In this document: one piece after another, positions 44,025 through 53,411 of the stretch
How the letters are laid out: each line of letters begins with the position of its first letter
Numbering within the stretch: the first letter of the stretch is position 1
Translations under genes and position numbers: made by a program
Notes under the pieces: model-generated
Seen by the model: only the letters and a program-made list of their open reading frames with translations
Databases searched by the model: none
What the model was told of the DNA's origin: nothing
From: Ekhidna sp964289745
Lineage (GTDB): Bacteria > Bacteroidota > Bacteroidia > Cytophagales > Cyclobacteriaceae
DNA length: 64,000 bases
Direction of reading: 5' to 3'
Assembly: GCA_964289745.1 (NCBI GenBank)
Contig: CAXYMM010000002.1
Location: 62,001-126,000 of the forward strand

Positions 44025-44930
44025 ATGGTCAATATATCCATAAAAAAAAATCATTCCTTTCTAGGACACACGGATAGTGTCTATTGCTTGGAGGTCGCAT
44101 CGGAGACTGAGTTCTTCTCAGCGGGAGGTGATGGCAACGTGATTCTATGGAATCTCCATAACCCCAACGGAGGAGAAATAGTTGCAAAATTAAGAGGCTC
44201 AGTGTACGCCATGGCTTATGATCCTGACGAAAAATTACTTTACATAGGTCAAAACTATGAGGGTATTCACAAGATAGATTTAAAGCGGAAAAAAAAGTTA
44301 GCATCCATTCATTTGGGACAAAATCAGATATTTGATATAAAAATATCAGATCATGGCATTTGGGTAGCACTTTCTTCTGGCGAGTTGGTAGCACTTTCAA
44401 AAGAGTTAAAAATGGAGAAGAGGAAACAGTTTACATCGGAAAAGGTGCGAAGCATACATGAAGTAGGTGATAATCTCGCAATATCCTTTAGCGATCATAA
44501 AATCCGTTTAGTTGAAAAGGCAAATCTTGAGGTTTTACAAGAGCTATCGGGTCATAAAAATTCTGTTTTCTCTTCAAAATTGCATACATCTGGAAAATAC
44601 CTTGCATCTGTAGGCAGAGATGCGCAAATTAAAATTTGGGACACTCAAGAAAATTACATTTTGCGTGAGTCCATTAATGCCCACTTGCATACCATTAATG
44701 ATATCGTTTTTAGAAGTGATGGAAGATACTTTGCTACCGCCAGCATGGATAAGTCAATTAAACTCTGGGATGCGTATAATTTTAAATTACTAAAAGTGAT
44801 TGATAAACAGAGGTATCAAGGACATAGCAACAGTATTAATAATTTATTATGGATGAAATATGATAACCTTTTAGTATCTTGTAGCGATGATAAAAGCATT
44901 TTTACATGGGAAATAAATTTTGAAGAATGA
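44025..44930 (+). CDS. WD40-repeat protein
   Basis: 301 residues that would make one seven-bladed propeller. Four good WD repeats are visible (FLGHTDSVYCLEVASE...VILWNLH; LSGHKNSVFSSKL...IKIWDTQ; INAHLHTINDIVF...IKLWDAY; YQGHSNSINNLLW...IFTWEIN) and three divergent ones between. No signal peptide, so probably cytoplasmic. It is a binding scaffold of unknown partner. Followed after 96 bases by the DivIVA-like gene. Confidence 0.9.
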   Translation: MVNISIKKNHSFLGHTDSVYCLEVASETEFFSAGGDGNVILWNLHNPNGGEIVAKLRGSVYAMAYDPDEKLLYIGQNYEGIHKIDLKRKKKLASIHLGQNQIFDIKISDHGIWVALSSGELVALSKELKMEKRKQFTSEKVRSIHEVGDNLAISFSDHKIRLVEKANLEVLQELSGHKNSVFSSKLHTSGKYLASVGRDAQIKIWDTQENYILRESINAHLHTINDIVFRSDGRYFATASMDKSIKLWDAYNFKLLKVIDKQRYQGHSNSINNLLWMKYDNLLVSCSDDKSIFTWEINFEE

Positions 44931-45026
44931 GTAGCCAGTAGTTACTTTTAAATTAGAATTGTCTTAAAACATAAACCTCCCAAATATAGGCCACTCACTT
45001 AATTATATGGATTAAACCATCAGATA

Positions 45027-46016
45027 ATGAAGATTACACCGCTGGAAATCAGACAAAGGGATTTTGAAAAAAAACTTAGAGGTTACGACAAAGATGAAGT
45101 GAATGCCTTCTTAAAGTCGTTATCGAACGAGTGGGAGAGGGTTTTGGAGGAAAATAAAGAACTAAATATCAAACTTCAACAATCGGAAAAGGAGGTAAGC
45201 AAGCTTCGAGAAGTGGAGAGTTCGCTTTTCAAAACCCTTAAGACAGCAGAAGACACGGGAGCTAAGGTAATAGATCAAGCCAATAAAGCAGCGGAGCTAC
45301 ACATGAAAGAAACTCAGATGAATGCTGAGGCCTTGCTCAATGAGTCTAAAAATAAGTCACGCGGCATGATTGAAAAAGCAGAGCTGGAGGTGCGTCAAAT
45401 TATGGAAGAACTTCAAGAGGCGGTTAAAAAAATTCAGCAAAACCATCAAGACATTCAGAATCATCGAGACTTAGCACTTCAAGAACTGAAGAACCTCTCC
45501 ATTACCTTGATAGAGAAAGTAGAGCGAAATGCTAAGGAATCAAAAGAGTTCAAATTAGATGATTATGTTCAGCGGGTACGAAGGTTAGCACGGGAAAGCG
45601 AGGAGCGGATAAAAGCAGAAAAGACAGAAATTGAGATCAAAAGTGAACCTATCGAACGGCCTTTGTCCGAGGCTAAAGAAAACACTAAGCCAAAAGAGAA
45701 CCTTAAAAAAGAGGTAAAAAAGAGTATTGATAGATCATTTGATGATAAAAATCAATCCAATACGATCGCTTCCCAATCAAAAATGACTAATAAACCCGAT
45801 CATTCGATTGAACCGGTAACTATAGAAAAGCTAACGAATACTGAGGCTACCACAAAACAACCCAAAGAAACCAGTAAAACACCATCACCCGAGTCCTCAG
45901 TAGCTGACGAGGAACGCAAACTAGAAGTAAACCCAAAACTCCTTCAAGAGGAAAGAAAAAAACGTAGAACTGCTCAAACGATTTCATTTTTTGACGAGTT
46001 GGACACAGACAATTAA
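45027..46016 (+). CDS. DivIVA-domain coiled-coil protein
   Basis: 329 residues. The N-terminal DivIVA membrane-binding domain (about 1-45; MKITPLEIRQRDFEKKLRGY then DEVNAFLKSL) is followed by long coiled coils (about 35-200), then a charged, low-complexity linker (about 205-290) and a basic C-terminus (EERKKRRTAQTISFFDELD). DivIVA-like proteins mark curved membranes and organise growth or division. No division genes are adjacent. The gene ends 10 bases before folB, so they are probably co-transcribed. Confidence 0.85.
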   Translation: MKITPLEIRQRDFEKKLRGYDKDEVNAFLKSLSNEWERVLEENKELNIKLQQSEKEVSKLREVESSLFKTLKTAEDTGAKVIDQANKAAELHMKETQMNAEALLNESKNKSRGMIEKAELEVRQIMEELQEAVKKIQQNHQDIQNHRDLALQELKNLSITLIEKVERNAKESKEFKLDDYVQRVRRLARESEERIKAEKTEIEIKSEPIERPLSEAKENTKPKENLKKEVKKSIDRSFDDKNQSNTIASQSKMTNKPDHSIEPVTIEKLTNTEATTKQPKETSKTPSPESSVADEERKLEVNPKLLQEERKKRRTAQTISFFDELDTDN

Positions 46017-46026
46017 TTTTTAGGAA

Positions 46027-46377
46027 ATGGGTAAGGTATCATTAGAAGGGATGGAGTTCTATGCGCGCCATGGATATTATGAAGAGGAACGAGTAATAGG
46101 GAATAGATACAGTATTGATGTAATGTTGGAGGTAGATTTTTCAAATGCCGCTACTAACGACAAGCTGGAAGGAACGGTTAACTATGAAAAAGTCTATAAA
46201 ATCGTAGAGGAGGTGATGAGCATCGACGCTAATTTGTTGGAACATTTGGCAGGCAGAATGATTAAAAGCTTAAAAAAAAAATTCCCTGAAGCATCTAAGA
46301 TCAAAGTGAAAATAAGCAAATATCACCCACCTATAAGGGGACTATGCCATCGAGCTGTTGTAGAGCTGGAAGGCTAA
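46027..46377 (+). CDS. folB: Dihydroneopterin aldolase
   Basis: 116 residues. Converts 7,8-dihydroneopterin to 6-hydroxymethyl-dihydropterin in folate synthesis. It has GMEFYARHGYYEEER (the aldolase signature with the catalytic region), the substrate-binding TVNYEKVY and the LLEHLAGRMI helix, and the conserved KISKYHPPIRG. It follows the DivIVA-like gene after 10 bases. Its stop codon overlaps the convergent IscA-like gene by 4 bases. Confidence 0.94.
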   Translation: MGKVSLEGMEFYARHGYYEEERVIGNRYSIDVMLEVDFSNAATNDKLEGTVNYEKVYKIVEEVMSIDANLLEHLAGRMIKSLKKKFPEASKIKVKISKYHPPIRGLCHRAVVELEG

Positions 46378-46655
46378 ATGAAAATAAAACCTCTTCCATC
46401 CGATTCATCGTAGAACTCCACTTTTTTACCAACTAAAAACATCATCTCCCTTTTTTGAATTAAAACCTGCACGCCATTGAGGAAGTACTCCTCGTCTGTT
46501 TCTTTCTTTATATCAAATCCAAGTTTGAACCCTATGCTACATCCAAGTCCCTTGGTAGCTAGTCTTAGACCGTACCCTTTGGGTATTTTTTTACTTCTTA
46601 AAATATTTTTGACTTCAATCAACGCTTTTTCACTTATTTCTACTGGCACATCCAT
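46374..46655 (-). CDS. IscA/HesB-like protein lacking the C-terminal cysteines
   Basis: 93 residues of the A-type Fe-S carrier fold: ISEKALIEVKNILRSKK, then GYGLRLATKGLGCSIGFKLG, which keeps the first cluster Cys. The C-terminal Cys-Gly-Cys pair of canonical carriers is absent; the tail is DGRGFIFI. It therefore probably cannot hold a cluster in the usual way and may be a variant with another role, as known in some Bacteroidetes. Convergent with folB, with overlapping stop codons (46374-46377). Confidence 0.82.
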   Translation of the reverse strand: MDVPVEISEKALIEVKNILRSKKIPKGYGLRLATKGLGCSIGFKLGFDIKKETDEEYFLNGVQVLIQKREMMFLVGKKVEFYDESDGRGFIFI

Positions 46656-46707
46656 GCTTCAAAAGTATTATTTTTGACCTTTATCTAATCTTAAAACAAT
46701 CCATCTT

Positions 46708-47229
46708 ATGGAAATGGTTTACGACCTCATGAAAATGACATTACCCGCATCGTTGGTTCTATACTTGGCCTACTTGCTGGTAAGATCATTTCTACAAAAG
46801 CAACTGGATGAAGTGGCTTATCAGGTGCGACAAAAAAATCAGGAAGTAGTGTTACCAATTAGACTGCAAGCCTATGAAAGAGTTACGCTCTTGCTTGAGC
46901 GGATTTCTCCAGCCAATCTATTTTCCAGGTTAAGTAGCGCAGATTATAATGCCGAGGAATTTCAGCAAATCCTGATTCATGAGATTCGAAATGAATTTAA
47001 TCACAACATGTCGCAGCAAGTTTACATGTCAGACAGTGCGTGGACTTATATCACTACGGCGGTGGAGCAGACCATCTCGCTGATCAATTCTGTTGCGAAT
47101 GACTTACCAGAAGAAGCAAAGGGGATTGAGCTGGCTCGACATGTTTTAGAACAGCATGCTGCTGAAGAAATAAATGCATGTAAGCAAGCTCTCACGTATA
47201 TCAAAGAAGAAATTCAGGACGTATTCTAA
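46708..47229 (+). CDS. Conserved protein of unknown function with N-terminal membrane segment
   Basis: 173 residues. A hydrophobic helix (about 11-25; LPASLVLYLAYLLV) is followed by a helical cytoplasmic-type domain with ERVTLLLERISPANLFSRL, LIHEIRNEFNHNMSQQVYM and ISLINSVANDLPEEAKGIEL. I believe this family is conserved in Bacteroidetes (possibly DUF7935), but I cannot assign a function. The next gene starts 2 bases after its stop, so it is the first of a three-gene run with the YkvA-like gene and dtd. Confidence 0.72.
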   Translation: MEMVYDLMKMTLPASLVLYLAYLLVRSFLQKQLDEVAYQVRQKNQEVVLPIRLQAYERVTLLLERISPANLFSRLSSADYNAEEFQQILIHEIRNEFNHNMSQQVYMSDSAWTYITTAVEQTISLINSVANDLPEEAKGIELARHVLEQHAAEEINACKQALTYIKEEIQDVF

Positions 47230-47231
47230 GC

Positions 47232-47612
47232 GTGGACAAAAAGAAAAAAATATTCAAAGAGGCTAAGAAGACGATCAACGATGAAAAAAAGCTCTCGCAG
47301 ATCGTATCAAAAGCAATCGCGAAATTGAAAAATCTGGCAGCTAATTCACCAGAATGGAAAGAGCTACAATCTAAAGTGAGGGTGTTGATAAAAATGATGA
47401 AATCTCAAGTGTCGGGAGAATATAAAGCATTTTCTACCTCCTCACTTCTTTTGGTCGTATTTGCGCTTCTTTATTTCATTACCCCAATTGATGCCATTCC
47501 TGATTTTATACCTGGTATTGGACTAATGGACGATGCTTCCATTTTATTACTCATTTATAAACGCCTGAGCAAGGACATTGATGCATACCTTGCATGGCGA
47601 GAAGCTAAGTAA
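47232..47612 (+). CDS. YkvA/DUF1232 family membrane protein
   Basis: 126 residues from a GTG start. The DUF1232 core is evident: LLVVFALLYFITPIDAIPDF followed by IPGIGLMDDASILLLIYKRL, with a single membrane helix and the conserved D-x-I-P-D motif. The function of the family is unknown. It sits 2 bases after the preceding gene and 2 bases before dtd. Confidence 0.88.
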   Translation: MDKKKKIFKEAKKTINDEKKLSQIVSKAIAKLKNLAANSPEWKELQSKVRVLIKMMKSQVSGEYKAFSTSSLLLVVFALLYFITPIDAIPDFIPGIGLMDDASILLLIYKRLSKDIDAYLAWREAK

Positions 47613-47614
47613 AG

Positions 47615-48067
47615 ATGCGAGCGGTTATTCAAAGAGTTAGTGAAGCATCCGTCACGATTCATGGAAAAGTAAAGGCTAAAATAGGGAAAGGTTTGCTCAT
47701 TTTTTTGGGTATAGAAGAGGCGGATAGCAAAGAAGACATTGAGTGGCTAGTTGGGAAGATTATTAAAATGAAAATTTTCCCAGATGAGAGCGAGGTAATG
47801 AATAAAAGCCTACTAGACACAGAAGGTGAAGCATTGATTGTAAGCCAGTTCACATTGCATGCCAGCACAAAAAAAGGGAATAGACCGTCTTACATCAAAG
47901 CCGCCAAACCTAATATTTCAGTTCCGCTTTATGAGGCATTCATTTCAGTGTTTGAAAATCGATTTGGGAAAAAAATTGAGACTGGTGAATTCGGAGCTGA
48001 CATGCAAGTAGCCCTTATTAACGACGGACCCATTACCCTTTTGATAGATTCCAAGAATAAAGCATAA
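47615..48067 (+). CDS. dtd: D-aminoacyl-tRNA deacylase
   Basis: 150 residues. Hydrolyses D-amino acids wrongly attached to tRNA, protecting translation. It starts MRAVIQRVSEASVTIHGKVK and contains the catalytic SQFTLHASTKKGNRPSY and the conserved NDGPITLLID near the C-terminus, which shape the D-specific pocket. It is the third gene of a tight run starting at 46708. Confidence 0.95.
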   Translation: MRAVIQRVSEASVTIHGKVKAKIGKGLLIFLGIEEADSKEDIEWLVGKIIKMKIFPDESEVMNKSLLDTEGEALIVSQFTLHASTKKGNRPSYIKAAKPNISVPLYEAFISVFENRFGKKIETGEFGADMQVALINDGPITLLIDSKNKA

Positions 48068-48118
48068 CTCCTTCGATTTCAAAAAATAATCGATCGCTAA
48101 AATCGGATAAATCTATTT

Positions 48119-48126
48119 TATCTTTG
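48119..48126 (+). promoter_or_regulatory. Probable -7 element upstream of lepA
   Basis: TATCTTTG, a perfect TANNTTTG, 63 bases before the lepA ATG. No clear TTG at 18-21 bases upstream. Confidence 0.4.
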
Positions 48127-48189
48127 TTGTCCATTTTGAGAAGCCAAAAGTGAAAAGCTGCTGGCTACTGGCAAAAGTTAAAGCCAAAT

Positions 48190-49977
48190 ATGAATAACAT
48201 TCGCAATTTCTGTATCATCGCACACATTGACCATGGAAAGAGTACCCTAGCAGATCGACTCTTGGAGTTTACCCAGACCGTAACAGAGCGAGATATGCAG
48301 GCACAGCTTCTTGATGATATGGATTTGGAACGCGAGCGTGGGATCACCATCAAAAGCCATGCAATCCAGATGGACTATGAGTTGAATGGAGAGAAATACA
48401 TTCTCAACTTAATAGATACACCAGGGCATGTCGATTTTTCATACGAAGTTTCAAGGTCCATTGCAGCATGTGAAGGAGCACTATTAGTGGTCGATGCTGC
48501 CCAGGGCATAGAGGCACAAACCATTTCCAATTTATATCTCGCATTGGAACACAATTTGGAAATAATTCCAGTTCTAAATAAAATAGATCTTCCAGGTGCC
48601 ATGCCCGAGGAAGTTTCCGAACAAATCATCGATTTGATTGGCTGTGAGATGAAAAATATTTTGCATGCCAGTGCGAAGGAAGGAATCGGAATTACCAATA
48701 TTTTGGAGGCCATCGTGAACAGAATCGACCCACCAAAAGGAGAACCAAATGATCCTCTTCAGGCAATGATCTTTGATTCTGTATTCAACCCATATAGAGG
48801 CATTGAAGTATTCTTTCGAGTTTTTAACGGCACCCTTAATAAAGGAGATAAGGTGAAATTTGTTAATACAGGTAAGACCTATGAAGCGGATGAAATTGGG
48901 GTTTTACGACTAGATCATCAACCAAAAAATTCGATTTCTACTGGAAATGTAGGCTATCTTATCTCAGGTATAAAGGTAGCAAAAGAGGTAAAAGTAGGCG
49001 ATACCATCACGCATATAGAGCGACCTACCAACCTCCAAGTAAAGGGTTTTGAAGATGTAAAGCCGATGGTTTTTGCCGGAATATACCCTGTGGAGACGAG
49101 CGAATTTGAGGAACTTAGAGCTTCCATGGAAAAGCTTCAGCTGAATGACGCTTCCCTCATTTGGGAACCCGAAACATCCGTAGCACTCGGTTTCGGGTTT
49201 AGGTGTGGATTCTTGGGTATGCTACATATGGAAATTATTCAGGAGCGACTAGAGCGTGAGTTTGGCATGACGGTCATTACGACAGTGCCTTCTGTCCAGT
49301 TTCATGCCATTAATACGGATGGTTCCATTCTAAAAGTAAGTGCTCCTTACGAATTGCCTGAAGCCAACCTCATCAGTCACATTGAAGAACCCTTTATTCG
49401 AGCCCAAATTATTTCAAAAGCAGAATTTATTGGCTCAATTATTAGCCTTTGCATTGACAAGAGAGGAGAAATTAAAAATCAAGTTTACCTAACCTCTGAT
49501 CGAGCAGAGCTTACTTTTGAAATCCCATTGGCAGAGATTGTTTTTGATTTCTTTGATAAGCTAAAGACCATTTCACGAGGTTATGCATCGCTCGATTATG
49601 AGCTGATTGGATATCGCCAATCCCACATGGTGAAGTTGGATATCATGCTCAATGGTGATAAGGTAGATGCTCTTTCAGCTATCGTTCATCGTGATAAAGC
49701 CTATGAATGGGGAAAAAGACTTTGCGAGAAACTACGAGAACTCATTCCGAGACAGATGTTTGAAATTGCAGTTCAAGCCTCTATTGGAACTAAAATCATA
49801 GCCCGTGAAACGGTGAAGGCAATGAGAAAAAATGTTCTTGCAAAATGCTATGGCGGAGATATCTCAAGAAAAAGAAAGCTATTAGAAAAGCAGAAAAAGG
49901 GCAAAAAAAGAATGCGACAAGTTGGGAATGTAGAAATCCCGCAAGAGGCATTTATGGCAGTACTAAAATTAGATTAA
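48190..49977 (+). CDS. lepA: Elongation factor 4 (LepA GTPase)
   Basis: 595 residues, the standard length. A translation GTPase that back-translocates or helps 30S biogenesis. P-loop AHIDHGKSTLADRL, switch region ERERGITIKSHA, DTPGHVDF and NKIDLPGA are all present, followed by the EF-G-like domains and the LepA C-terminal domain with ETVKAMRKNVLAKCYGGD. The folD gene starts 3 bases after the stop, so these are co-transcribed. Confidence 0.98.
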   Translation: MNNIRNFCIIAHIDHGKSTLADRLLEFTQTVTERDMQAQLLDDMDLERERGITIKSHAIQMDYELNGEKYILNLIDTPGHVDFSYEVSRSIAACEGALLVVDAAQGIEAQTISNLYLALEHNLEIIPVLNKIDLPGAMPEEVSEQIIDLIGCEMKNILHASAKEGIGITNILEAIVNRIDPPKGEPNDPLQAMIFDSVFNPYRGIEVFFRVFNGTLNKGDKVKFVNTGKTYEADEIGVLRLDHQPKNSISTGNVGYLISGIKVAKEVKVGDTITHIERPTNLQVKGFEDVKPMVFAGIYPVETSEFEELRASMEKLQLNDASLIWEPETSVALGFGFRCGFLGMLHMEIIQERLEREFGMTVITTVPSVQFHAINTDGSILKVSAPYELPEANLISHIEEPFIRAQIISKAEFIGSIISLCIDKRGEIKNQVYLTSDRAELTFEIPLAEIVFDFFDKLKTISRGYASLDYELIGYRQSHMVKLDIMLNGDKVDALSAIVHRDKAYEWGKRLCEKLRELIPRQMFEIAVQASIGTKIIARETVKAMRKNVLAKCYGGDISRKRKLLEKQKKGKKRMRQVGNVEIPQEAFMAVLKLD

Positions 49978-49980
49978 GAG

Positions 49981-50853
49981 ATGCCAACGATCATTGACGG
50001 ACGAAAAATTTCAAAAGATATTAAACGTGAGATTGCTCAAAAAGTGGAAGCAATTAAAGCATCTGGAGAGCGAGTACCACACCTGGCTATCATTATCGTA
50101 GGAGATGACGGGGCGAGCCATACTTATGTAAATGGGAAGATAAATGCGTGTAAGGAAGTCGGATTTGATTTTACACTCATGCATTTTGCCAGCACTATGT
50201 CGGAAAAAAAATTAATCAAACACATCGGACAACTCAATGATGATGAAGATATTGATGGATTCATTGTTCAAATTCCACTGCCAGAACATATTTCAGTAGA
50301 GAATATTACGGAGAAAATCTCACCCTTAAAAGATGTGGACGGGTTTACTAATCAGAACTTTGGGAGCATCATTTCGAACAACCAACTTCTCCTTCCCGCT
50401 ACACCTTTCGGAGTGATGGAACTAATTAGGCGATACCAGATAGAAACTGAGGGGAAGCACTGTGTCGTGGTGGGTGCATCTCGAATTGCGGGCGCACCTC
50501 TCAGTTTAATGATGTTGCAAGATGGAGGTGCCACAGTAACCGTATGTCACAAGCTAACGAATGACCTAATCAGCCATACGAAAAAAGCTGATATTCTTAT
50601 TGTTGCGGTAGGCAAGCCAGGACTTATCTCTAAAGAAATGGTAAAAGAAGGAGTTGTTGTAATAGATATTGGGACTACCAGAGTGGAGGACACTTCAAAG
50701 AAATCGGGGTTTAGGCTTGTGGGTGATGTTCTCTATGATGAGGTAGCTCCCATTTCAAACTACATTACACCAGTTCCTGGAGGTATCGGACCAATGACCA
50801 TCGCCTCGCTTCTCCTAAATATGCTAAAAGCTTATGAAGTAAAGAATGCGTGA
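49981..50853 (+). CDS. folD: Bifunctional methylenetetrahydrofolate dehydrogenase/cyclohydrolase
   Basis: 290 residues. Interconverts methylene-, methenyl- and formyl-tetrahydrofolate. The N-terminal active site includes YVNGKINACKEVG with the catalytic Lys, the DGFIVQIPLPEHI loop, then VVGASRIAGAPLSLMM for NADP and the signature PVPGGIGPMTIA. In the NADP loop, the usual SxxVGxP reads SRIAGAP, a common Bacteroidetes variant. Its end overlaps queE by 8 bases. Confidence 0.97.
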   Translation: MPTIIDGRKISKDIKREIAQKVEAIKASGERVPHLAIIIVGDDGASHTYVNGKINACKEVGFDFTLMHFASTMSEKKLIKHIGQLNDDEDIDGFIVQIPLPEHISVENITEKISPLKDVDGFTNQNFGSIISNNQLLLPATPFGVMELIRRYQIETEGKHCVVVGASRIAGAPLSLMMLQDGGATVTVCHKLTNDLISHTKKADILIVAVGKPGLISKEMVKEGVVVIDIGTTRVEDTSKKSGFRLVGDVLYDEVAPISNYITPVPGGIGPMTIASLLLNMLKAYEVKNA

Positions 50854-51454
50854 CCCAGAATATTTACCAGTAATGGAATCCTTCTATACCATCCAAGGGG
50901 AAGGATACTTCTCTGGAACACCAGCCTACTTCGTGAGACTCGGAGGCTGTGATGTAGGTTGCAGCTGGTGCGATGTAAAGGAGTCTTGGGATGCCTCTAA
51001 ATTTGGATGGATACAGATTAATAACATCGCCAGAGAGGTTAATCAATCGGGAGCAAAAGTGGCAGTAATTACAGGAGGGGAGCCGCTCTTGTACGACTTG
51101 TCTGGACTTACCCAATTGCTAAAATCGTTTGGTATTCATACTAATATTGAAACATCAGGGGTCTATAAGCTTTCAGGTGTCTGGGATTGGATTTGTTTTT
51201 CACCCAAGAAGTTTAAAGCACCACTTGAAATGTTTTATGAGAAGGCCGATGAACTCAAAGTGATCGTGTATAACAAAAGTGATTTTGCTTGGGCGGAAGA
51301 TCATGCCTCGGGAATGAACCCTCAATCATTGCTATACCTTCAACCAGAATGGTCAAAAGAAAAAGAAGTGACACCTTTGATCGTTGATTATCTAAAGAAA
51401 GATCCAAAATGGAAGATCTCACTTCAGACACACAAGTTCATACAAATCCCTTGA
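50846..51454 (+). CDS. queE: 7-carboxy-7-deazaguanine synthase (radical SAM)
   Basis: 202 residues. A radical SAM enzyme that makes the 7-deazaguanine ring for queuosine or related bases. The cluster motif is CDVGCSWCD (C-x3-C-x2-C), preceded by the FYTIQGEGYFSGTPAYFVRL substrate loop typical of QueE, and GGEPLLYDL follows. The substrate 6-carboxytetrahydropterin is made by QueD, encoded 2 kb downstream. The stop TGA overlaps the TTG start of the next gene. Confidence 0.95.
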   Translation: MRDPEYLPVMESFYTIQGEGYFSGTPAYFVRLGGCDVGCSWCDVKESWDASKFGWIQINNIAREVNQSGAKVAVITGGEPLLYDLSGLTQLLKSFGIHTNIETSGVYKLSGVWDWICFSPKKFKAPLEMFYEKADELKVIVYNKSDFAWAEDHASGMNPQSLLYLQPEWSKEKEVTPLIVDYLKKDPKWKISLQTHKFIQIP

Positions 51455-53343
51455 GGCTTTTCACCTTTATTCTCTTGGCCTTTATCGCCTTTCATTCAGT
51501 AGGCCAACAACTTTCGAGCACTCATAAAAAAGCACTTAAGCTATACCGAAAAGCGGATAAAAAATATAAAGAAAGAGACTTCGAATCGGCTTTGGCACTC
51601 TTAGAGTCAGCCGTAAAAGAAGATTTGACATTTGAAGAAGCATATTTAAGAATGGGTAGCCTCTACCATGCTAAAGGGCAGCTCGATTCTGTCTATGCAA
51701 AGTTCGCTTCATATCTAGCTATTTCTATCTCCCCTAAAGCGTACGTTTTAGAGCAGATGGCTTATATGACTTTTCGTCGTGGGAAATATGCTCAATCTAG
51801 TGAGTACCTTGAGATGTTTTTACTGCAGACTCCGACCAAAAGAAGTGACCGAGAAATAGAGCTACTTTTAAAAAATCAAAAGTTTGCAATGGCTCAATTG
51901 AACAAGGCAGATACGCTTAGAATCGTTGAAATGCCTTCTCAAATTAATCGATTTGATTTACAATATCTACCCACCATGTCTGTAGATCAAAAAACACTTA
52001 TCTATACCAAACTAGATTTAGCTACTAACGATGAAGATATAGTAATTAGCTATAAAAGGGATGGAAAATGGTCTAAAGCGCAATCAATCTCCAATCGAAT
52101 TAATACCGAACTCAATGAAGGAGCATGCACTGTTTCCGCAGATGGACGAACCATGATTTATACCGCCTGTGATCGGAGGGGCTCGTTGGGAAGTTGTGAT
52201 CTTTACATTACACAAAAAACAGGAGATAGCTGGTCCATGCCTAAGAATATTGGTCGGGTCGTTAATTCAAAATACTGGGAGTCGCAGCCATCGTTATCGG
52301 CTGATGGAAGCACACTTTATTTTGTTTCAAATCGTCCTGGAGGGAGTGGGGGAAGAGATATCTGGGTGACTAAAAAAATAAACCAAAGATGGACAAAACC
52401 TCAAAATCTGGGCCCAGAGGTCAATACCTTCAAAGACGAAACCACACCATTTATTCATTTTAACGGCGAGACACTTTTCTTTTCTTCAAATGGCTACCCA
52501 GGGTTAGGAGGCTATGACCTGTATTACACGGAAAAAGAGGACACAACCTGGTCTAAGCCTATTAATCTTGGGTCTCCGATCAATAGTTTCAGAGATGAGG
52601 TTGCACTACTAGTGGATTCTGAAGGGAAAAAAGGTTTCTTTGCTAAAGAAAGCAATAGAGGAGGTGGTGAAATACTAGATAGTAAGATCATGAGTTTCAC
52701 ATTGCCAAAGTCGATTCAGCCTTCCAAATCATCTTATATAATTGGAAAAGTGCTGGATGAAGAAACAAAAAACCCTATTAAAGCCACTATTGAAATTGCT
52801 GATCTGAACTCTTCTTCCATTCTTTATGAAAGCAATTCAGACTCTTTAACGGGCATTTTTTATATGGTACTTCCCTCAAACAGAGAATTAGGGGGTTTTG
52901 TAAAACGGAAAGGATATCTTTATAAAGATTTTAGCTTTCTTACTCAGTCAAATAAATCAGACTCCTTAGTTATCGAGCTTTCAAAAATTCAAAAAGGAAA
53001 AAAGCTAGTCTTAAGCAATATTTATTTTGAAACCAATTCATACCAATTAGACCCTAAGTCTCACATAGAAATAGAGAATAGCTTGCGCTTGTTAAATCAA
53101 AACCCTAACCTTGAAATCCTGATCGAAGGGCATACGGACGATACTGGAGACAAAAAATACAATCAATCACTATCAAAAAAAAGGGCGAACGCTGTATATA
53201 AAGCCTTAATTGAGAAAGGTATAAATCAGGAAAGACTCTCTTTTCAAGGATTTGGTGAGACCAACCCGATCAAACCAAATACCTCTGAACAAAATCGAAA
53301 GTCCAACCGAAGGATAGAATTTAGAGTACTCCGAGTAAACTAA
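51451..53343 (+). CDS. OmpA-family protein with TPR and PD40 repeats
   Basis: Best start is a TTG at 51451, sharing bases with the queE stop (TTGA) and giving a proper signal peptide (LRLFTFILLAFIAFHSVGQ). The ATG at 51409 lies inside queE and would add a hydrophilic N-tail. About 630 residues: TPR-like helices (about 25-150), PD40/WD-like propeller repeats (about 185-420; SADGRTMIYTACDRRG, SADGSTLYFVSNRPGGSGG), a carboxypeptidase-like domain (about 430-515; IGKVLDEETKNPIKATIEI) and a C-terminal OmpA peptidoglycan-binding domain with IEGHTDDTGDKKYNQSLSKK. It anchors the outer membrane to the wall. Confidence 0.9.
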   Translation: MRLFTFILLAFIAFHSVGQQLSSTHKKALKLYRKADKKYKERDFESALALLESAVKEDLTFEEAYLRMGSLYHAKGQLDSVYAKFASYLAISISPKAYVLEQMAYMTFRRGKYAQSSEYLEMFLLQTPTKRSDREIELLLKNQKFAMAQLNKADTLRIVEMPSQINRFDLQYLPTMSVDQKTLIYTKLDLATNDEDIVISYKRDGKWSKAQSISNRINTELNEGACTVSADGRTMIYTACDRRGSLGSCDLYITQKTGDSWSMPKNIGRVVNSKYWESQPSLSADGSTLYFVSNRPGGSGGRDIWVTKKINQRWTKPQNLGPEVNTFKDETTPFIHFNGETLFFSSNGYPGLGGYDLYYTEKEDTTWSKPINLGSPINSFRDEVALLVDSEGKKGFFAKESNRGGGEILDSKIMSFTLPKSIQPSKSSYIIGKVLDEETKNPIKATIEIADLNSSSILYESNSDSLTGIFYMVLPSNRELGGFVKRKGYLYKDFSFLTQSNKSDSLVIELSKIQKGKKLVLSNIYFETNSYQLDPKSHIEIENSLRLLNQNPNLEILIEGHTDDTGDKKYNQSLSKKRANAVYKALIEKGINQERLSFQGFGETNPIKPNTSEQNRKSNRRIEFRVLRVN

Positions 53344-53389
53344 ATCAGATTGGATGAAAATCAGTCTAGTCAAAGAAATCATCTCTATC

Positions 53390-53397
53390 TACCTTTG
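53390..53397 (+). promoter_or_regulatory. Probable -7 element of queD
   Basis: TACCTTTG is a perfect TANNTTTG match 14 bases before the queD ATG. No -33 TTG is seen at 18-21 bases. Confidence 0.4.
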
Positions 53398-53411
53398 TTT
53401 CTTAATCTAGT

